A stretch of 64,000 bases of DNA from Glaciimonas sp. CA11.2 (lineage in GTDB: Bacteria; Pseudomonadota; Gammaproteobacteria; Burkholderiales; Burkholderiaceae_D). Made by a program: the position numbers and the translations under genes. Positions within the stretch are counted from its first letter, which is position 1; every line of letters begins with the position of its first letter. Where the stretch lies: NCBI RefSeq assembly GCF_034314045.1, contig NZ_JAVIWL010000001.1, positions 2,232,001 through 2,296,000 of the forward strand. Reading direction: 5' to 3'. Of the stretch, positions 9,437-20,287 are shown in pieces. The notes below the pieces were generated by a model, which worked only from the letters and a program-made list of their open reading frames with translations, was not told the origin of the DNA and searched no databases.

Positions 9437-9631
9437 TTTTTTCATCTCGAAACGAGCAAAACAAAAAGGTGTGGCAGATGCCGCAGGGCCGCGAACGTTT
9501 ATATCCGCGTACAAGCAGCCATCCCTGCATGGCTGGTGACTAGCAAATCGCCCCGCACTGGTATCACGCCGGCACATGCTGCTTTGTTTGTTCATTATTG
9601 TTAGCAACGTATTATTTCCCGAGTTCCCACC

Positions 9632-11197
9632 ATGATTAAGCAAGCCCTCATATCTGTCTCCGACAAGACTGGCATTATCGAATTTTCCCGCGAGCTGATT
9701 GCATTGGGTGTAAATATTCTGTCGACCGGCGGCACTGCCAAGCTTTTGGCTGAAAACGGTATCAAGGTGACCGAAGTGGCAGATCACACCGGCTTTCCAG
9801 AAATGCTGGACGGACGCGTGAAGACCTTGCATCCTAAGGTGCATGGTGGCATTTTAGCCCGGCGTGATTTCCCGGCGCATGTCAGCGCATTGGCTGAGCA
9901 TCAGATACCGCTCATCGATATGGTGGTGGTCAATCTCTATCCTTTTCAGCAAACTATTGCAAAAGACCAATGCACATTGGAAGATGCGATTGAGAACATC
10001 GACATCGGCGGCCCCGCCATGTTGCGTTCGTCCGCTAAAAATCATAAAGATGTGATCGTGCTGTGCGATCCAACCGACTACGCCAGGGTCTTGACCGAGT
10101 TGAAGGCGAATGAGGGCGAGGCGACTTATGAGACCAAATTTACGTTGGCGAAGAAGGTTTTCGCACACACTGCCCAATACGATGGCGCAATCACCAACTA
10201 CTTCACTTCTCTTGGTGAAGATAAGCAGCACGTGACGCGTAGCGCATATCCAACCACGCTCAATTTGCATTTCGAAAAAGTACAAGAAATGCGTTATGGT
10301 GAAAATCCACACCAATCAGCGGCGTTTTATCGCGACATTCAACCGATTGAAGGCGCGCTGGCGAATTATCGTCAATTGCAGGGAAAAGAACTATCCTTCA
10401 ACAACATCGCCGATGCCGATGCTGCGTGGGAATGTGTAAAGAGTTTCGACGAAACGGCTTGTGTCATCGTAAAACATGCGAATCCATGCGGTGTGGCGGT
10501 TGGCACGTCCACGTTAGAGGCTTACAGTAAAGCATTGCAAACCGATCCGACCTCGGCTTTCGGCGGCATTATTGCGTTTAATCAACAGGTCGACGGTAAT
10601 GCGGCTGAAGCAGTCGCCAAACAATTTGTTGAAGTCGTCATTGCGCCATCGTTTACGGATCAAGCCAAGCAAATTTTCGCTGCCAAACAAAATGTTCGCG
10701 TTTTGGAAATTCCACTCGGTAACGCACGTAATATCCATGACATTAAGCGTGTCGGTGGCGGCTTGCTGGTGCAAGCACCAGATGCAAAAAATGTTACCTT
10801 GGCAGAAATCAAGGTAGCCAGCAAAAAACAACCGACTCCTCAACAGTTGCAAGACCTGATGTTTGCCTGGCGCGTTGCCAAGTTCGTTAAATCGAACGCC
10901 ATTGTTTTTTGTGGAAATGGCATGACGCTGGGTGTTGGCGCTGGTCAGATGAGTCGGGTCGATTCTGCACGCATCGCATCGATCAAAGCCCAAAACGGCG
11001 GGTTGTCGCTGGTCGGCTCGGCGGTTGCTTCAGACGCGTTCTTCCCGTTCCGTGATGGCCTCGATGTTGTTGTTAACGCTGGCGCCACCTGTGTGATTCA
11101 GCCAGGTGGTTCGATGCGCGACCAGGAAGTGATTGATGCTGCCGATGAACATGGCGTCGTCATGCTATTGACTGGCATTCGCCATTTCCGTCATTAA
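9632..11197 (+). CDS. purH: Bifunctional AICAR formyltransferase / IMP cyclohydrolase
   Basis: Catalyses the last two steps of de novo IMP synthesis in the cytosol. The N-terminal MGS-like cyclohydrolase domain begins with [11 protein letters not shown] and includes the STGGT and [13 protein letters not shown] blocks. The C-terminal transformylase domain contains KHANPCGVA with the catalytic Lys-His. The length (521) is typical. It stands alone between fis (195 bp) and ruvC (241 bp). Behind the stop lies a 13-bp tandem duplication. Confidence 0.96.
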   Translation: MIKQALISVSDKTGIIEFSRELIALGVNILSTGGTAKLLAENGIKVTEVADHTGFPEMLDGRVKTLHPKVHGGILARRDFPAHVSALAEHQIPLIDMVVVNLYPFQQTIAKDQCTLEDAIENIDIGGPAMLRSSAKNHKDVIVLCDPTDYARVLTELKANEGEATYETKFTLAKKVFAHTAQYDGAITNYFTSLGEDKQHVTRSAYPTTLNLHFEKVQEMRYGENPHQSAAFYRDIQPIEGALANYRQLQGKELSFNNIADADAAWECVKSFDETACVIVKHANPCGVAVGTSTLEAYSKALQTDPTSAFGGIIAFNQQVDGNAAEAVAKQFVEVVIAPSFTDQAKQIFAAKQNVRVLEIPLGNARNIHDIKRVGGGLLVQAPDAKNVTLAEIKVASKKQPTPQQLQDLMFAWRVAKFVKSNAIVFCGNGMTLGVGAGQMSRVDSARIASIKAQNGGLSLVGSAVASDAFFPFRDGLDVVVNAGATCVIQPGGSMRDQEVIDAADEHGVVMLLTGIRHFRH

Positions 11198-11222
11198 GTT
11201 GCCGCTAACAAGTTGCTGTAAC

Positions 11223-11248
11223 CGACTAAGTTAATCGACTAAGTTAAT
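11223..11248 (+). repeat. 13-bp tandem duplication downstream of purH
   Basis: Two exact adjacent copies of CGACTAAGTTAAT (11223-11235 and 11236-11248) lie 25 bp after the purH stop. A similar 13-bp tandem array sharing the CGACTAAG core follows ftsZ at 30172-30210. Confidence 0.8.
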
Positions 11249-11438
11249 CCGAGATAGCAACAAGGTAGTTGTTATAAACTTCGCAGCCATCTTGACCGGT
11301 CGTTTTATCCGGTCTGGTTGGTTGTAATCAATGAGCGTATTCAGCGGGCACGAAGGCCTGGCTTGAGTTTTCGCACGACGATTTATCGATCCGTATGATT
11401 TACACAGATAGAAGCTTTGCTGAGGTAGTCCGTTAACT

Positions 11439-11981
11439 ATGAGAATCCTCGGTATTGATCCCGGTTTGCGTACCACTGGCTTTGGCGTTATTGACAAGCA
11501 AGGACACAAACTTGCCTACGTGGCATCCGGCACGATCAAGACACCGGACGCCAGTTTGCCGGAGCGTCTGAAAGTTATTTTGGCCAGTGTCTCCGAAGTG
11601 GTAAAGACTTATTCGCCGGACTGCTCGGCAATAGAGATCGTTTTTGTTAATGTAAATCCACAATCCACGCTGCTACTGGGTCAGGCCCGTGGTGCTGCAA
11701 TTTGCGCGCTGGTTAGTGCTGATTTACCTGTCGCCGAATATACCGCTTTGCAAATCAAGCAAGCGGTAGCGGGGCACGGTAAAGCACAAAAGCAACAAGT
11801 CCAGGATATGGTCCAACGTTTACTGTCTCTGCCGGGTTTGCCGGGGACTGATGCTGCCGACGCCCTGGCCGTAGCGATTTGTCATGCGCACTCGGGGGAT
11901 GCACTTGCAGCACTGGCGGCGCTTGCACCCTCGTTGGCGAAAAAAGGATTACGTGTAAAGGGTGGTCGTTTGATCGGGTAA
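11439..11981 (+). CDS. ruvC: Crossover junction endodeoxyribonuclease RuvC
   Basis: Dimeric, magnesium-dependent resolvase that cuts Holliday junctions with the RuvAB motor. The N-terminal [15 protein letters not shown] carries the first catalytic Asp, EIVFV the Glu, and the C-terminal [14 protein letters not shown] the last Asp pair. Length 180 is normal. ruvA and ruvB are not in the 530 bp that follow, so they are either further away or elsewhere. Downstream starts the AT-rich stretch before mraZ. Confidence 0.96.
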   Translation: MRILGIDPGLRTTGFGVIDKQGHKLAYVASGTIKTPDASLPERLKVILASVSEVVKTYSPDCSAIEIVFVNVNPQSTLLLGQARGAAICALVSADLPVAEYTALQIKQAVAGHGKAQKQQVQDMVQRLLSLPGLPGTDAADALAVAICHAHSGDALAALAALAPSLAKKGLRVKGGRLIG

Positions 11982-12463
11982 ATACCTTCGGTGTACTCAG
12001 GGCACTGGAAAGCGATACGACCGTCATTTTTTTGCCGAATTGGTGATAATCTTATTTTTGCAATATCGTTTTAATCTTGGCTTCAGTTTACCTTAATGTG
12101 TTTTTCTTCATGCTTTTTCTATTTTTTTCGCTATCCCAAAATCTGACTTCTTCCTCTGTCCTTTTTACCCTCCCAATTTGAATTGCTTATTGACTCGGCG
12201 CACCTGCGATGAACTCTTCTTTTCGAGTTTGTGTCCAGTTGTGGTCAAAATCCGAATTGCATTAGTCAAAAAATGCACAATTTAAGAGCGCATAAGACAC
12301 CACTAAACACATGTGTTTATCTCATAAGAAACTTTTATAGTATTCGGTAAGTCCTTCATTAATAGAGGTATTTGGTTTTTTGTGGTTTCGAGGTTTTGTC
12401 GGCAAAGTTACGCTAAGTCATTGACTTTACACAAAAATTTGCAATTTACATGGACTAAATGGC
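11982..12463. other. AT-rich non-coding region upstream of the dcw cluster
   Basis: About 480 bp without a credible gene, visibly richer in A and T than its surroundings. It contains a 14-bp perfect palindrome AAACACATGTGTTT (12305-12318) that could be a regulator site, and several weak promoter-like strings. The promoter that fits mraZ best is at its right end (12464-12492). Confidence 0.5.
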
Positions 12464-12492
12464 TTGACCTCTTATAAGGCATACTCTAAAGT
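12464..12492 (+). promoter_or_regulatory. Putative mraZ (dcw cluster) promoter
   Basis: TTGACC (12464-12469) and TAAAGT (12487-12492) are spaced by 17 bp. The -10 is weak, but the distance and the position relative to the MraZ operator, which begins at 12491, are right for an autorepressed promoter. Confidence 0.45.
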
Positions 12493-12525
12493 GGGTGGCA
12501 GTGTGAAAAAGTGTGTTTTTGTGGG
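12491..12525 (+). promoter_or_regulatory. MraZ operator: four direct repeats at 10-bp spacing
   Basis: GTGGG (12491), GTGTG (12501), GTGTG (12511) and GTGGG (12521) are separated by exactly five bases each, i.e. one helical turn per repeat. This is the arrangement of the known MraZ box (direct TGGG-type repeats with 10-bp period upstream of mraZ). It overlaps the predicted transcription start and lies 64 bp before the mraZ start codon, so autorepression is the likely role. Confidence 0.8.
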
Positions 12526-12588
12526 GCGTTTTTGTTGCTCATAAAAACATTTTTTGCGCTGTTCACAGTATTCAACAAGGAGTCTGCG

Positions 12589-13017
12589 GTGTTTCAGGGT
12601 GCGTCAGCATTAAATCTCGATGCGAAAGGACGGATGTCAGTACCGTCAAAGCATCGTGACGCGCTGACCGTTCAATGCGAGGGTCGCCTGACCGTCACCA
12701 AACACCCGCACGGCTGCCTGCTTCTATTTCCACGTCCGACATGGGAGACCCACCGCGAGAAAATAGCGGCGTGGCCAATGTCGGCGCGTGCCTGGCAACG
12801 TATTTTTCTTGGAAATGCTTCTGATGTTGAACTCGATTCTGCCGGGCGCATTTTGATCGCTCCGGAATTACGCGTCGCAGTTGGTCTATCGCGAGAAGTA
12901 ATGTTGTTAGGTATGGGAAGCCATTTCGAGATTTGGGATGCAGCCAAACTGGCTGAAAGCGAGTCGCAAGCAGTTGCGGCTGGCATGCCCGATGTTTTAA
13001 GTAACTTTTCATTCTGA
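12589..13017 (+). CDS. mraZ: Transcriptional regulator MraZ
   Basis: Ring-forming AbrB-fold DNA-binding protein that represses the dcw cluster. The 142-residue product begins [20 protein letters not shown] and has the second family repeat [13 protein letters not shown]. The start is GTG 12589, preceded by AAGGAG at good spacing; longer frames upstream run through the operator and are not plausible. The gene heads the cluster and is followed by rsmH after 10 bp. Confidence 0.95.
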   Translation: MFQGASALNLDAKGRMSVPSKHRDALTVQCEGRLTVTKHPHGCLLLFPRPTWETHREKIAAWPMSARAWQRIFLGNASDVELDSAGRILIAPELRVAVGLSREVMLLGMGSHFEIWDAAKLAESESQAVAAGMPDVLSNFSF

Positions 13018-13027
13018 CGGCGCCAAG

Positions 13028-14014
13028 ATGACTGAACAATCGGTGCCCGAATTCCAGCACCGCACGGTGTTGCTGGATGAGGCTGTAGAAGCATTAAACA
13101 TTGTTGGACCACGTGCCGATGGCGTGTATGTCGACGGTACCTTTGGCCGTGGTGGACATAGCCGCAAAATTTTAGAAAGCCTTGGACCGATGGGGCGTCT
13201 GATTGCGTTCGATAAGGATCCGCAAGCAATTGCGACCGCGAACACCATCACCGACCCGCGATTTGAGATCGTACATGACAGTTTTGCGACGATGGCTGAA
13301 GCGTTGCGGGATCGTCATATTGCGCAGGTAGATGGTGTATTGCTAGACCTCGGTATTTCTTCGCCGCAAGTTGATGATGCAAGTCGGGGATTTAGTTTTC
13401 GCGCCGATGGACCGCTGGATATGCGTATGGATACCACGCGAGGCATGTCTGCAGCGGCGTGGCTGGCGATAGCGGATGAACAAACAATTGGAAAGGTAGT
13501 GCGTGATTATGGGGAAGAACGGTTTGCTGTTCAGATTGCAAAGGCGATTGTTGCTGGCAGGGCAGTCCAGCCAATTTCAACCACACGACAGCTTGCCGCG
13601 ATCGTGGCAAACGCTGTCAAAACCCGCGAGAAGGGCAAAGACCCGGCCACTCGCACATTTCAAGCTATCCGGATTTACATCAATAAAGAGCTTGAAGAAC
13701 TCAAAATAGTGTTGGATCAGGCGTTCGAGCAGATGTCTCTGCAAGGGAGATTGGTTGTGATCAGTTTTCACTCGCTGGAAGATCGCATCGTCAAGCAGTA
13801 TATGGCTTCCAAAGCCAAGCTGCCGCAGCCAGACCGTCGCTTACCGATTCTTGCTGTCGATTTGCCGCAACCTCAGTTAAAACTAGTCTCGCGTGTTAAG
13901 CCATCGGACGCCGAAGTGACTGCCAATCCGCGCTCACGCTCAGCCATTATGCGGGTCGGTGAGCGTCTCGCCAGCAGCGCAAAATCAGGTCTCATGACAG
14001 GTGATCAGTCATGA
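13028..14014 (+). CDS. rsmH: 16S rRNA (cytosine(1402)-N(4))-methyltransferase
   Basis: Methylates C1402 of 16S rRNA in the decoding centre, using S-adenosylmethionine. The [13 protein letters not shown] start, the SAM-binding [14 protein letters not shown] block, [10 protein letters not shown] and the C-terminal [13 protein letters not shown] motif are all present. The length is 328 (usual about 310). It overlaps ftsL by four bases (ATGA), showing translational coupling in the dcw operon. Confidence 0.97.
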   Translation: MTEQSVPEFQHRTVLLDEAVEALNIVGPRADGVYVDGTFGRGGHSRKILESLGPMGRLIAFDKDPQAIATANTITDPRFEIVHDSFATMAEALRDRHIAQVDGVLLDLGISSPQVDDASRGFSFRADGPLDMRMDTTRGMSAAAWLAIADEQTIGKVVRDYGEERFAVQIAKAIVAGRAVQPISTTRQLAAIVANAVKTREKGKDPATRTFQAIRIYINKELEELKIVLDQAFEQMSLQGRLVVISFHSLEDRIVKQYMASKAKLPQPDRRLPILAVDLPQPQLKLVSRVKPSDAEVTANPRSRSAIMRVGERLASSAKSGLMTGDQS

Positions 14015-14283
14015 TCGGGCGTGTCAACGCGATGTTGACGGTAATGCTCGTTATCTGCGCGCTGGCATTGGTCAATGCGCAATATCAGGAACGTCAGTTA
14101 TTCATCGAACTGGGGCGCGCCCAAAGCCAGGCGCGGCAGCTGGATATAGAGTGGTCCCAACTACAGCTTGATCAATCTACTCTCGGCAAAAATGCCAGGA
14201 TCGAGGCCGGTGCGCGGCGTGACCTGAATATGGTGCCATTGACGCCGCAGCGCACCCAGTACTTAACGATGGGGGCCAAATGA
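14011..14283 (+). CDS. ftsL: Cell division protein FtsL
   Basis: Small bitopic divisome protein that joins FtsB and FtsQ and helps activate FtsWI. The 90 residues comprise a short cytoplasmic tail, one membrane segment (about 7-24) and a periplasmic coiled-coil rich in Gln, Leu and Arg. The sequence is poorly conserved in general; position between rsmH and ftsI, with four-base overlaps on both sides, carries most of the weight. Confidence 0.93.
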   Translation: MIGRVNAMLTVMLVICALALVNAQYQERQLFIELGRAQSQARQLDIEWSQLQLDQSTLGKNARIEAGARRDLNMVPLTPQRTQYLTMGAK

Positions 14284-16043
14284 CTCGCAACCCTCCGCGT
14301 ACCGCCGCATCCAAAGGCATGCCATTTACCGCAAGCCCTGTATTGAAAGTCAAACTCCCGGTTTGGCGTTCACGCGTTGTGCTGTTTATGTTATTTGCAG
14401 CTTTTTTTGCTTTGGTGGCAAGAGCGTTATGGTTACAAGGCGTATCTACCGAATTTTTGCAAAAGCAAGGCGCTTCTCGTTATGCACGCACGCTAGAGTT
14501 GCCAGCGACGCGTGGCAAGATTACTGATCGCAACGGTCAGGTATTGGCCTCATCGGTGCCGGTCAAAGCAATCTGGGCGATTCCTGATGATGTACAGCAA
14601 GCGCCCAAAGAAAAGTTGCAAGCGCTGGCAAAATTACTTGATATGACGCAGGCCGAGTTAAATAAAAAGCTCGATTCTGATCGAAGCTTTGTCTACCTCA
14701 AGAGGCAAGTCGAGAAAGAGGCGACGGATCAGATAGCCAAGCTTGGTATTGCCGGGATCGAAACGCGTCCCGAATATAAACGCTTCTATCCTGAGGGTGA
14801 AGTAGCGGCGCACGTGGTCGGCTTTACCAATATCGAAGATGCAGGACAAGATGGGATGGAACTGTCACAACAAAAAACGCTGGCAGGAGCTACTGGTAGC
14901 CGCCGTGTTATCAAGGATCGTCTTGGTCGGATTGTCGAAGATATTGAAGCCGTCAAAGAGCCGCATGACGGTCGCGATCTTGTCTTGTCAATAGACAGCA
15001 AAATTCAGTACATTGCTTTTACTCAACTAAAAGAGATGGTTGAGAAGAGCAAAGCCAAAGCCGGAGCCATTGTAGTGGTCGACGCCAAAAGCGGCGAAGT
15101 GCTGGCACTCGCCAATCTGCCTAGTTATAATCCTAACGATCGATCAATACTCACCGGCGCGCAACTGCGCAATCGCGTGATGACCGATACTTTTGAGCCG
15201 GGATCGACGCTAAAACCATTCACGGTGGCATTGGCGCTTGATACCAATCGTATTCAACCTGGAACCACGTTCCAGGTGCCGGATAAAATGACGATCGGTA
15301 CGGCAACTATCGGTGACTCACACCCGCATGGATTGCTTAGTATGACTGTTGCTCAGATTATCCAAAAATCGTCCAACCTCGGGACGGCACAAATAGCCTT
15401 GCAGATGCCAGCCGAAGAAATGTGGGAAATGTTCACCACGGTCGGTCTTGGACAGCAACCAAAATTTGGCTTCCCCGGTGCTGTCGCCGGTCGCGTCCGT
15501 CCGTTCAAATCATGGCGTCCGATTGAACAGGCAACCATGAGTTACGGCCATGGAATATCTGTATCACTGATCCAGATGGCACATGCCTATACCATTTTTG
15601 CGCGCAACGGCGACTTGATCCCGTTGTCATTCAAAAAAGTCACTACCGATCCGATTGGTCAACGCGTCATTTCTGAAAAAACGGCGTTAACCATGCGTGC
15701 AATGCTCGAAAGAGTAACTGCGCCCGGAGGTACGGCACCGAAAGCACAAGTGCCCGGATATCGTGTAGGCGGAAAAACGGGCACGGCTTACAAAATTGAA
15801 GGTGGTAAGTACGTTAAAAAGTATATTGCTGATTTCGTCGGTTTCGCTCCAGCGTCGGATCCTCGCTTAATTGTTGCTGTAATGATTGATGAGCCTAGCA
15901 ACGCCTACCGTTATGGTGGTGATTCCGCTGCGCCAGTTTTTGCCAGTGTGGTGGGAAATGCATTGCGTACCTTAAATGTGCCGCCTGACTCTAATATTAC
16001 CGACATCATCATTCCGACTGATGGTCCGAAGGAGAGTTTCTGA
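14280..16043 (+). CDS. ftsI: Peptidoglycan D,D-transpeptidase FtsI (PBP3)
   Basis: Septal class B penicillin-binding protein that cross-links peptidoglycan with FtsW. One N-terminal membrane anchor (about residues 33-54) is followed by the dimerisation domain and the transpeptidase domain. The active-site serine is in STLK (309-312), with SSN in SSNLGTAQIA and KTGT (499-502). Length 587 is normal. It overlaps ftsL by four bases and murE by one base (TGATG). Confidence 0.97.
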   Translation: MTRNPPRTAASKGMPFTASPVLKVKLPVWRSRVVLFMLFAAFFALVARALWLQGVSTEFLQKQGASRYARTLELPATRGKITDRNGQVLASSVPVKAIWAIPDDVQQAPKEKLQALAKLLDMTQAELNKKLDSDRSFVYLKRQVEKEATDQIAKLGIAGIETRPEYKRFYPEGEVAAHVVGFTNIEDAGQDGMELSQQKTLAGATGSRRVIKDRLGRIVEDIEAVKEPHDGRDLVLSIDSKIQYIAFTQLKEMVEKSKAKAGAIVVVDAKSGEVLALANLPSYNPNDRSILTGAQLRNRVMTDTFEPGSTLKPFTVALALDTNRIQPGTTFQVPDKMTIGTATIGDSHPHGLLSMTVAQIIQKSSNLGTAQIALQMPAEEMWEMFTTVGLGQQPKFGFPGAVAGRVRPFKSWRPIEQATMSYGHGISVSLIQMAHAYTIFARNGDLIPLSFKKVTTDPIGQRVISEKTALTMRAMLERVTAPGGTAPKAQVPGYRVGGKTGTAYKIEGGKYVKKYIADFVGFAPASDPRLIVAVMIDEPSNAYRYGGDSAAPVFASVVGNALRTLNVPPDSNITDIIIPTDGPKESF

Positions 16044-17626
16044 TGACTATCAGACGATCCCCGCCATCTGCGTTAAACACACTAACCAAGTTGGCGTCAA
16101 TCCAGACATGGTTGGAAGGACTTGTAACGGCGGCATCTCCGACAGTCCGACTAGTCTCCGATTCACGAAAAATAAGTGCCGGAGATGTGTTTTTTGCCTA
16201 CCCCGGCGATGGCGCCGACGGCCGTACATACATTGCCCAAGCCTTGGAAAAGGGCGCTGTTGCAGTTGTATTTGAAGTACACCAATTCGAATGGAATCCG
16301 GATTGGACCGTTCCGCATCTGGCTGTAGATGGCCTGAAAAAACTCGCAGGCCCGATAGCGAATACCTTTTATCAGCAGCCTGACCGCGATATGAGCGTTA
16401 TTGCCGTGACCGGAACCAATGGCAAGACCTCGTGCAGTCAATGGCTGGGCCACGCATTGGCACAGCTCGGGCAAACGACTGGCGTCATCGGCACGCTCGG
16501 AATTGGTACTTTTGTACCGCGCCAACGTGCTGAATTTACGGTTACCGGCTATACCACGCCTGATGCGATTCTTTTACAGACTGAACTGTTGAAGCTGCAA
16601 CAAGCGGGCGTGCAGGCGCTGGCGATTGAAGCCTCCTCTATCGGGCTGGATCAAGGTCGCCTCAATGGCCTGCATGTCGATATTGCTTTGTTCACTAATT
16701 TCACCCGTGATCATCTCGACTATCACGGCGATATGGCAACTTACGAGTTAGCTAAGCGCGCACTTTTTGAATGGCCGGGTTTGCAACACGCTGTGATCAA
16801 CCTTGACGATGAGATGGGTTTGCGTCTGGCGCGGCAAATGCTACAAGAAGGCGGTTCGGCAGCCGTTATTGGTTATGCCTTGACGGATGCGGCGATGGAA
16901 AGTGCTGCCGTTTTAGGTGAATTTCCGATACTGCGCGCGACGGCAGTACGCACCAGCGCCAGCGGTACGGCTTTTCACGTCGTCTCATCATTCGGTTCAG
17001 GCCAGATTAAAACGCATCTGGTTGGCCAGTTTAACGTCAGTAACGTGCTAGGTATTTTAGGCGTTTTGCTTGCCAAAGGAGTCGTATGGGATACCGCGGT
17101 CCAAGCGCTTGAGCGGTTAACCGCTGTTCCCGGACGCATGGAGCAATTTGGTGGTCAGGATGCGCCATTGATTGTGATTGATTACGCGCATACTCCAGAT
17201 GCATTGGAAAAAACATTACTTACATTGCGTCAGGTCGCACAGCAACGTGGCGGTGAGTTGTGGTGCGTATTCGGTTGTGGCGGAGATCGCGATCCGGGCA
17301 AGCGGCCGCAGATGGGTGCCGTTGCAGAGATTGCCGATCATGTGATCGTCACCAGCGACAATCCGCGCAGCGAAGATCCGGGCCAGATCATTGCACAGAT
17401 TCTTGCAGGGATGAAATCAGCGGCAACCGTTCAAACGCAGGAAGATCGGGCGGCGGCGATTCTGCGCGCTGTGCGCAAGGCGGGTAAAGCGGATGTAGTG
17501 TTGTTGGCTGGCAAAGGCCATGAAACCTATCAGGAAATAAAAGGAAAGAAATTACCATTTTTGGATGCTGATCATACGGCCCTGGCGTTGGCGTCACGTG
17601 CCACGATGAAAGGTGGCCCGATATGA
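16043..17626 (+). CDS. murE: UDP-MurNAc-L-Ala-D-Glu:meso-diaminopimelate ligase
   Basis: Adds meso-diaminopimelate to the nucleotide-linked muropeptide in the cytoplasm. The Mur ligase P-loop is GTNGKTSCSQW and the DAP-selecting motif DNPR occurs in TSDNPRSEDP, which marks a Gram-negative DAP-type wall. The product has 527 residues with N-terminal UDP-binding, central ATPase and C-terminal domains. It overlaps murF by four bases. Confidence 0.96.
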   Translation: MTIRRSPPSALNTLTKLASIQTWLEGLVTAASPTVRLVSDSRKISAGDVFFAYPGDGADGRTYIAQALEKGAVAVVFEVHQFEWNPDWTVPHLAVDGLKKLAGPIANTFYQQPDRDMSVIAVTGTNGKTSCSQWLGHALAQLGQTTGVIGTLGIGTFVPRQRAEFTVTGYTTPDAILLQTELLKLQQAGVQALAIEASSIGLDQGRLNGLHVDIALFTNFTRDHLDYHGDMATYELAKRALFEWPGLQHAVINLDDEMGLRLARQMLQEGGSAAVIGYALTDAAMESAAVLGEFPILRATAVRTSASGTAFHVVSSFGSGQIKTHLVGQFNVSNVLGILGVLLAKGVVWDTAVQALERLTAVPGRMEQFGGQDAPLIVIDYAHTPDALEKTLLTLRQVAQQRGGELWCVFGCGGDRDPGKRPQMGAVAEIADHVIVTSDNPRSEDPGQIIAQILAGMKSAATVQTQEDRAAAILRAVRKAGKADVVLLAGKGHETYQEIKGKKLPFLDADHTALALASRATMKGGPI

Positions 17627-19110
17627 TCAAGATTCCGTTTACTGCATCAGTCGATGATCTGCAATCCTGGCTGCAGTCCTGGCAACAGACAGTGAGTCTT
17701 GCCAGTATTAATGGCAGCGGCAGCGTTGCCGCTGGCGACATTGCCATCACCGGCTTAACAACCGATAGCCGGGCTGTCGTGCCGGGAAACCTGTTTGTCG
17801 CCTTACGCGGAGAGCGCTTCGATGCGCACGATTTTTTGGATCAGGTTATAGCGCAAGGTGCAGCAGCATTAATCGTTGAGCGTGCGCCGACCAATTTATC
17901 CGTACCTGCGCTGATCGTGGCAGATACGCGCAATGCACTTGGCGCGATTGCTAATGGGTGGCGTCGACAATTCTCTTTGCCACTGATCGCCGTAACCGGC
18001 AGCAATGGCAAAACCACGGTCAAGGAGATGATCGCCGCGATTTTGGCTGCCGCGTTCGGTGTTGACGGTTATCTGTCCACACGTGGTAATTTCAATAACG
18101 AAATAGGTGTGCCGCTCACCCTGCAACGGCTGGATGCCAGCCACCGGGCGGCGGTGATCGAATTGGGAATGAATCACCCCGGCGAAATAGCGGTACTCGC
18201 TGCTATTGCCGCGCCAACGGTTGGACTGGTGAATAATGCGCAGCGCGAACACCAGGAGTTCATGGCCAGTGTCGAAGCCGTGGCTTTAGAAAATGGCGCG
18301 GTAATGAGTGCCTTATCAGATGGCGGGATTGCAGTTTTCCCTGCCGATGATCCTTTTACGCCACTGTGGCGCGGGCTTACTGCTGACAAAGGTGGAGGCG
18401 TGCGGTCGCTGACCTTTGGCTTTTCTGCTGATGCCGATGTGCACTGTACTTATCAACCAACGGCATTTGGCAGCATCTTACACGTCACAACACCTAAACA
18501 AACGTTCGCGGTACGACTCGATGCAGCTGGTGAACACAATGTGCGGAATGCACTGGCCGCCATTGCTTGCACATTGGCTATCGGTATTGAAATATCGGCG
18601 ATTCAGCAAGGACTGGAATCGTTTGTCCCGGTCAGTGGTCGCTTGCAGCGCAAACAAGCACAACATGCCGGGTATGCGGGGGCGTTAGTTATTGATGATA
18701 CTTACAATGCCAATCCGGATTCGGTACGCGCTGCAATTGACGTACTGGCGCAATCTGCCCCGCCGCGATTGTTGATACTGGGTGATATGGGTGAAGTCGG
18801 TAACGACGGTCCTGCATTCCATCAGGAAATCGGAGAATATGCCCAGCAACGCGGAATTACCCATTTACTGACGCTGGGTGCGCTAGCAATTGATGCCACT
18901 AAAGCTTTCGGCGTATCAGCGCAACATTTCGAAGATATCGCGGCATTGATTGCCACTGCCGACTCACTCATGACGCCCGCCACAACGGTACTCGTCAAAG
19001 GCTCTCGCTTCATGAAAATGGAGCGTGTCGTCGCGCATCTGGTCAGCGCACCTGGCGTCAGGGATTTATCAACACCGTCATCATCGTCATCACCACAGGA
19101 GACGCACTAA
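17623..19110 (+). CDS. murF: UDP-MurNAc-tripeptide:D-Ala-D-Ala ligase
   Basis: Completes the UDP-MurNAc-pentapeptide by adding D-Ala-D-Ala. The ATP-binding loop [11 protein letters not shown], the [13 protein letters not shown] block and the [10 protein letters not shown] block are characteristic of MurF. The 495-residue protein has a slightly extended, Ser/Thr-rich C-terminus. It overlaps murE by four bases and mraY by one base (TAATG). Confidence 0.96.
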   Translation: MIKIPFTASVDDLQSWLQSWQQTVSLASINGSGSVAAGDIAITGLTTDSRAVVPGNLFVALRGERFDAHDFLDQVIAQGAAALIVERAPTNLSVPALIVADTRNALGAIANGWRRQFSLPLIAVTGSNGKTTVKEMIAAILAAAFGVDGYLSTRGNFNNEIGVPLTLQRLDASHRAAVIELGMNHPGEIAVLAAIAAPTVGLVNNAQREHQEFMASVEAVALENGAVMSALSDGGIAVFPADDPFTPLWRGLTADKGGGVRSLTFGFSADADVHCTYQPTAFGSILHVTTPKQTFAVRLDAAGEHNVRNALAAIACTLAIGIEISAIQQGLESFVPVSGRLQRKQAQHAGYAGALVIDDTYNANPDSVRAAIDVLAQSAPPRLLILGDMGEVGNDGPAFHQEIGEYAQQRGITHLLTLGALAIDATKAFGVSAQHFEDIAALIATADSLMTPATTVLVKGSRFMKMERVVAHLVSAPGVRDLSTPSSSSSPQETH

Positions 19111-20279
19111 TGCTGCTTTGGCTAGCGCAAATTTTTCAGCAGGATCATAGTTTTCTGCGCGTATTTAATTTTCTCACTTTCCGTGCGGTCTTTGCGACGC
19201 TGACGGCTTTAGCGATCGGCTTGATTGCAGGACCCGGCGTGATTCGTATGCTGGCGCGCCTGAAGGTTGGTCAGGCAGTGCGCACCGATGGTCCGCAAAC
19301 ACATTTGATCAAATCCGGCACACCAACGATGGGTGGCGTGCTCATTCTGATTGCGATTGGCATTTCGACGTTGTTGTGGAGTGATTTGAGTAATCGCTTT
19401 GTCTGGATCGTATTGTTAGTAACGTTCGGGTTCGGTGCAATAGGTTGGGTCGATGACTATCGCAAGGTCGTCTATAAAGATCCAAATGGCATGCGTTCGC
19501 GTGAAAAATATTTCTGGCAATCGCTGATCGGTATTGTGGCAGCGATCTGCCTGGCATTTTCGGTTTCCGGCGCAACCAATATGCAAGTCTGGGATTTGTT
19601 TGTGGCTTGGATTAAATCTGGATTGAGTATGGATCTGCCGCCGAAAGCAGATTTGATTGTGCCATTTTTTAAGACCGTCAGTTATCCGTTGGGTGTATGG
19701 GGCTTCATGGCACTGACGTATTTTGTCATCGTCGGGACCAGCAATGCAGTCAATCTGACTGACGGTCTTGATGGTTTGGCGATTATGCCGACTGTCCTCG
19801 TCGGCGCGGCGCTGGGTGTCTTTGCTTATTTAACCGGTAATTACACTTTTGCACGATATCTGCTAATTCCGCATATTCCTGGGGCTGGTGAATTACTGAT
19901 TTTTTGCGGTGCAATGGCTGGCGCAGGACTTGCGTTTCTTTGGTACAACGCTTACCCGGCCCAAGTCTTCATGGGCGATGTTGGCGCACTTGCTTTGGGT
20001 GGCGCACTCGGCACAGTTGCCGTCATTGTGCGGCAAGAAATATTGCTATTCATCATGGGTGGCATCTTCGTCGTAGAAACGCTATCGGTGATGTTGCAAG
20101 TGATTTATTTCAAATACACAAAGAAGCGTTTTGGTATTGGACGTCGCGTCTTGTTGATGGCGCCGTTGCATCACCATTATGAGCAAAAAGGCTGGAAAGA
20201 AACACAGGTGGTCGTCCGCTTCTGGATCATCACGATGATGTTAGTGTTGTTTGGTTTATCCACGTTGAAGTTAAGGTAA
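19110..20279 (+). CDS. mraY: Phospho-MurNAc-pentapeptide transferase
   Basis: Integral membrane enzyme that makes lipid I from UDP-MurNAc-pentapeptide and undecaprenyl phosphate. About ten membrane segments are visible in 389 residues. The family signatures are the GTPTMGG loop, the DDYRKV pair of aspartates, [10 protein letters not shown] and the MAPLHHHYE histidine loop. The start codon overlaps the murF stop. Confidence 0.97.
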   Translation: MLLWLAQIFQQDHSFLRVFNFLTFRAVFATLTALAIGLIAGPGVIRMLARLKVGQAVRTDGPQTHLIKSGTPTMGGVLILIAIGISTLLWSDLSNRFVWIVLLVTFGFGAIGWVDDYRKVVYKDPNGMRSREKYFWQSLIGIVAAICLAFSVSGATNMQVWDLFVAWIKSGLSMDLPPKADLIVPFFKTVSYPLGVWGFMALTYFVIVGTSNAVNLTDGLDGLAIMPTVLVGAALGVFAYLTGNYTFARYLLIPHIPGAGELLIFCGAMAGAGLAFLWYNAYPAQVFMGDVGALALGGALGTVAVIVRQEILLFIMGGIFVVETLSVMLQVIYFKYTKKRFGIGRRVLLMAPLHHHYEQKGWKETQVVVRFWIITMMLVLFGLSTLKLR

Positions 20280-20287
20280 GAGCGGTA

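Noticed and set aside
12511..12588. N-terminal extension of mraZ from GTG 12511
   Set aside because: The codon is one of the operator repeats, and GTG 12589 has AAGGAG and the conserved protein start.
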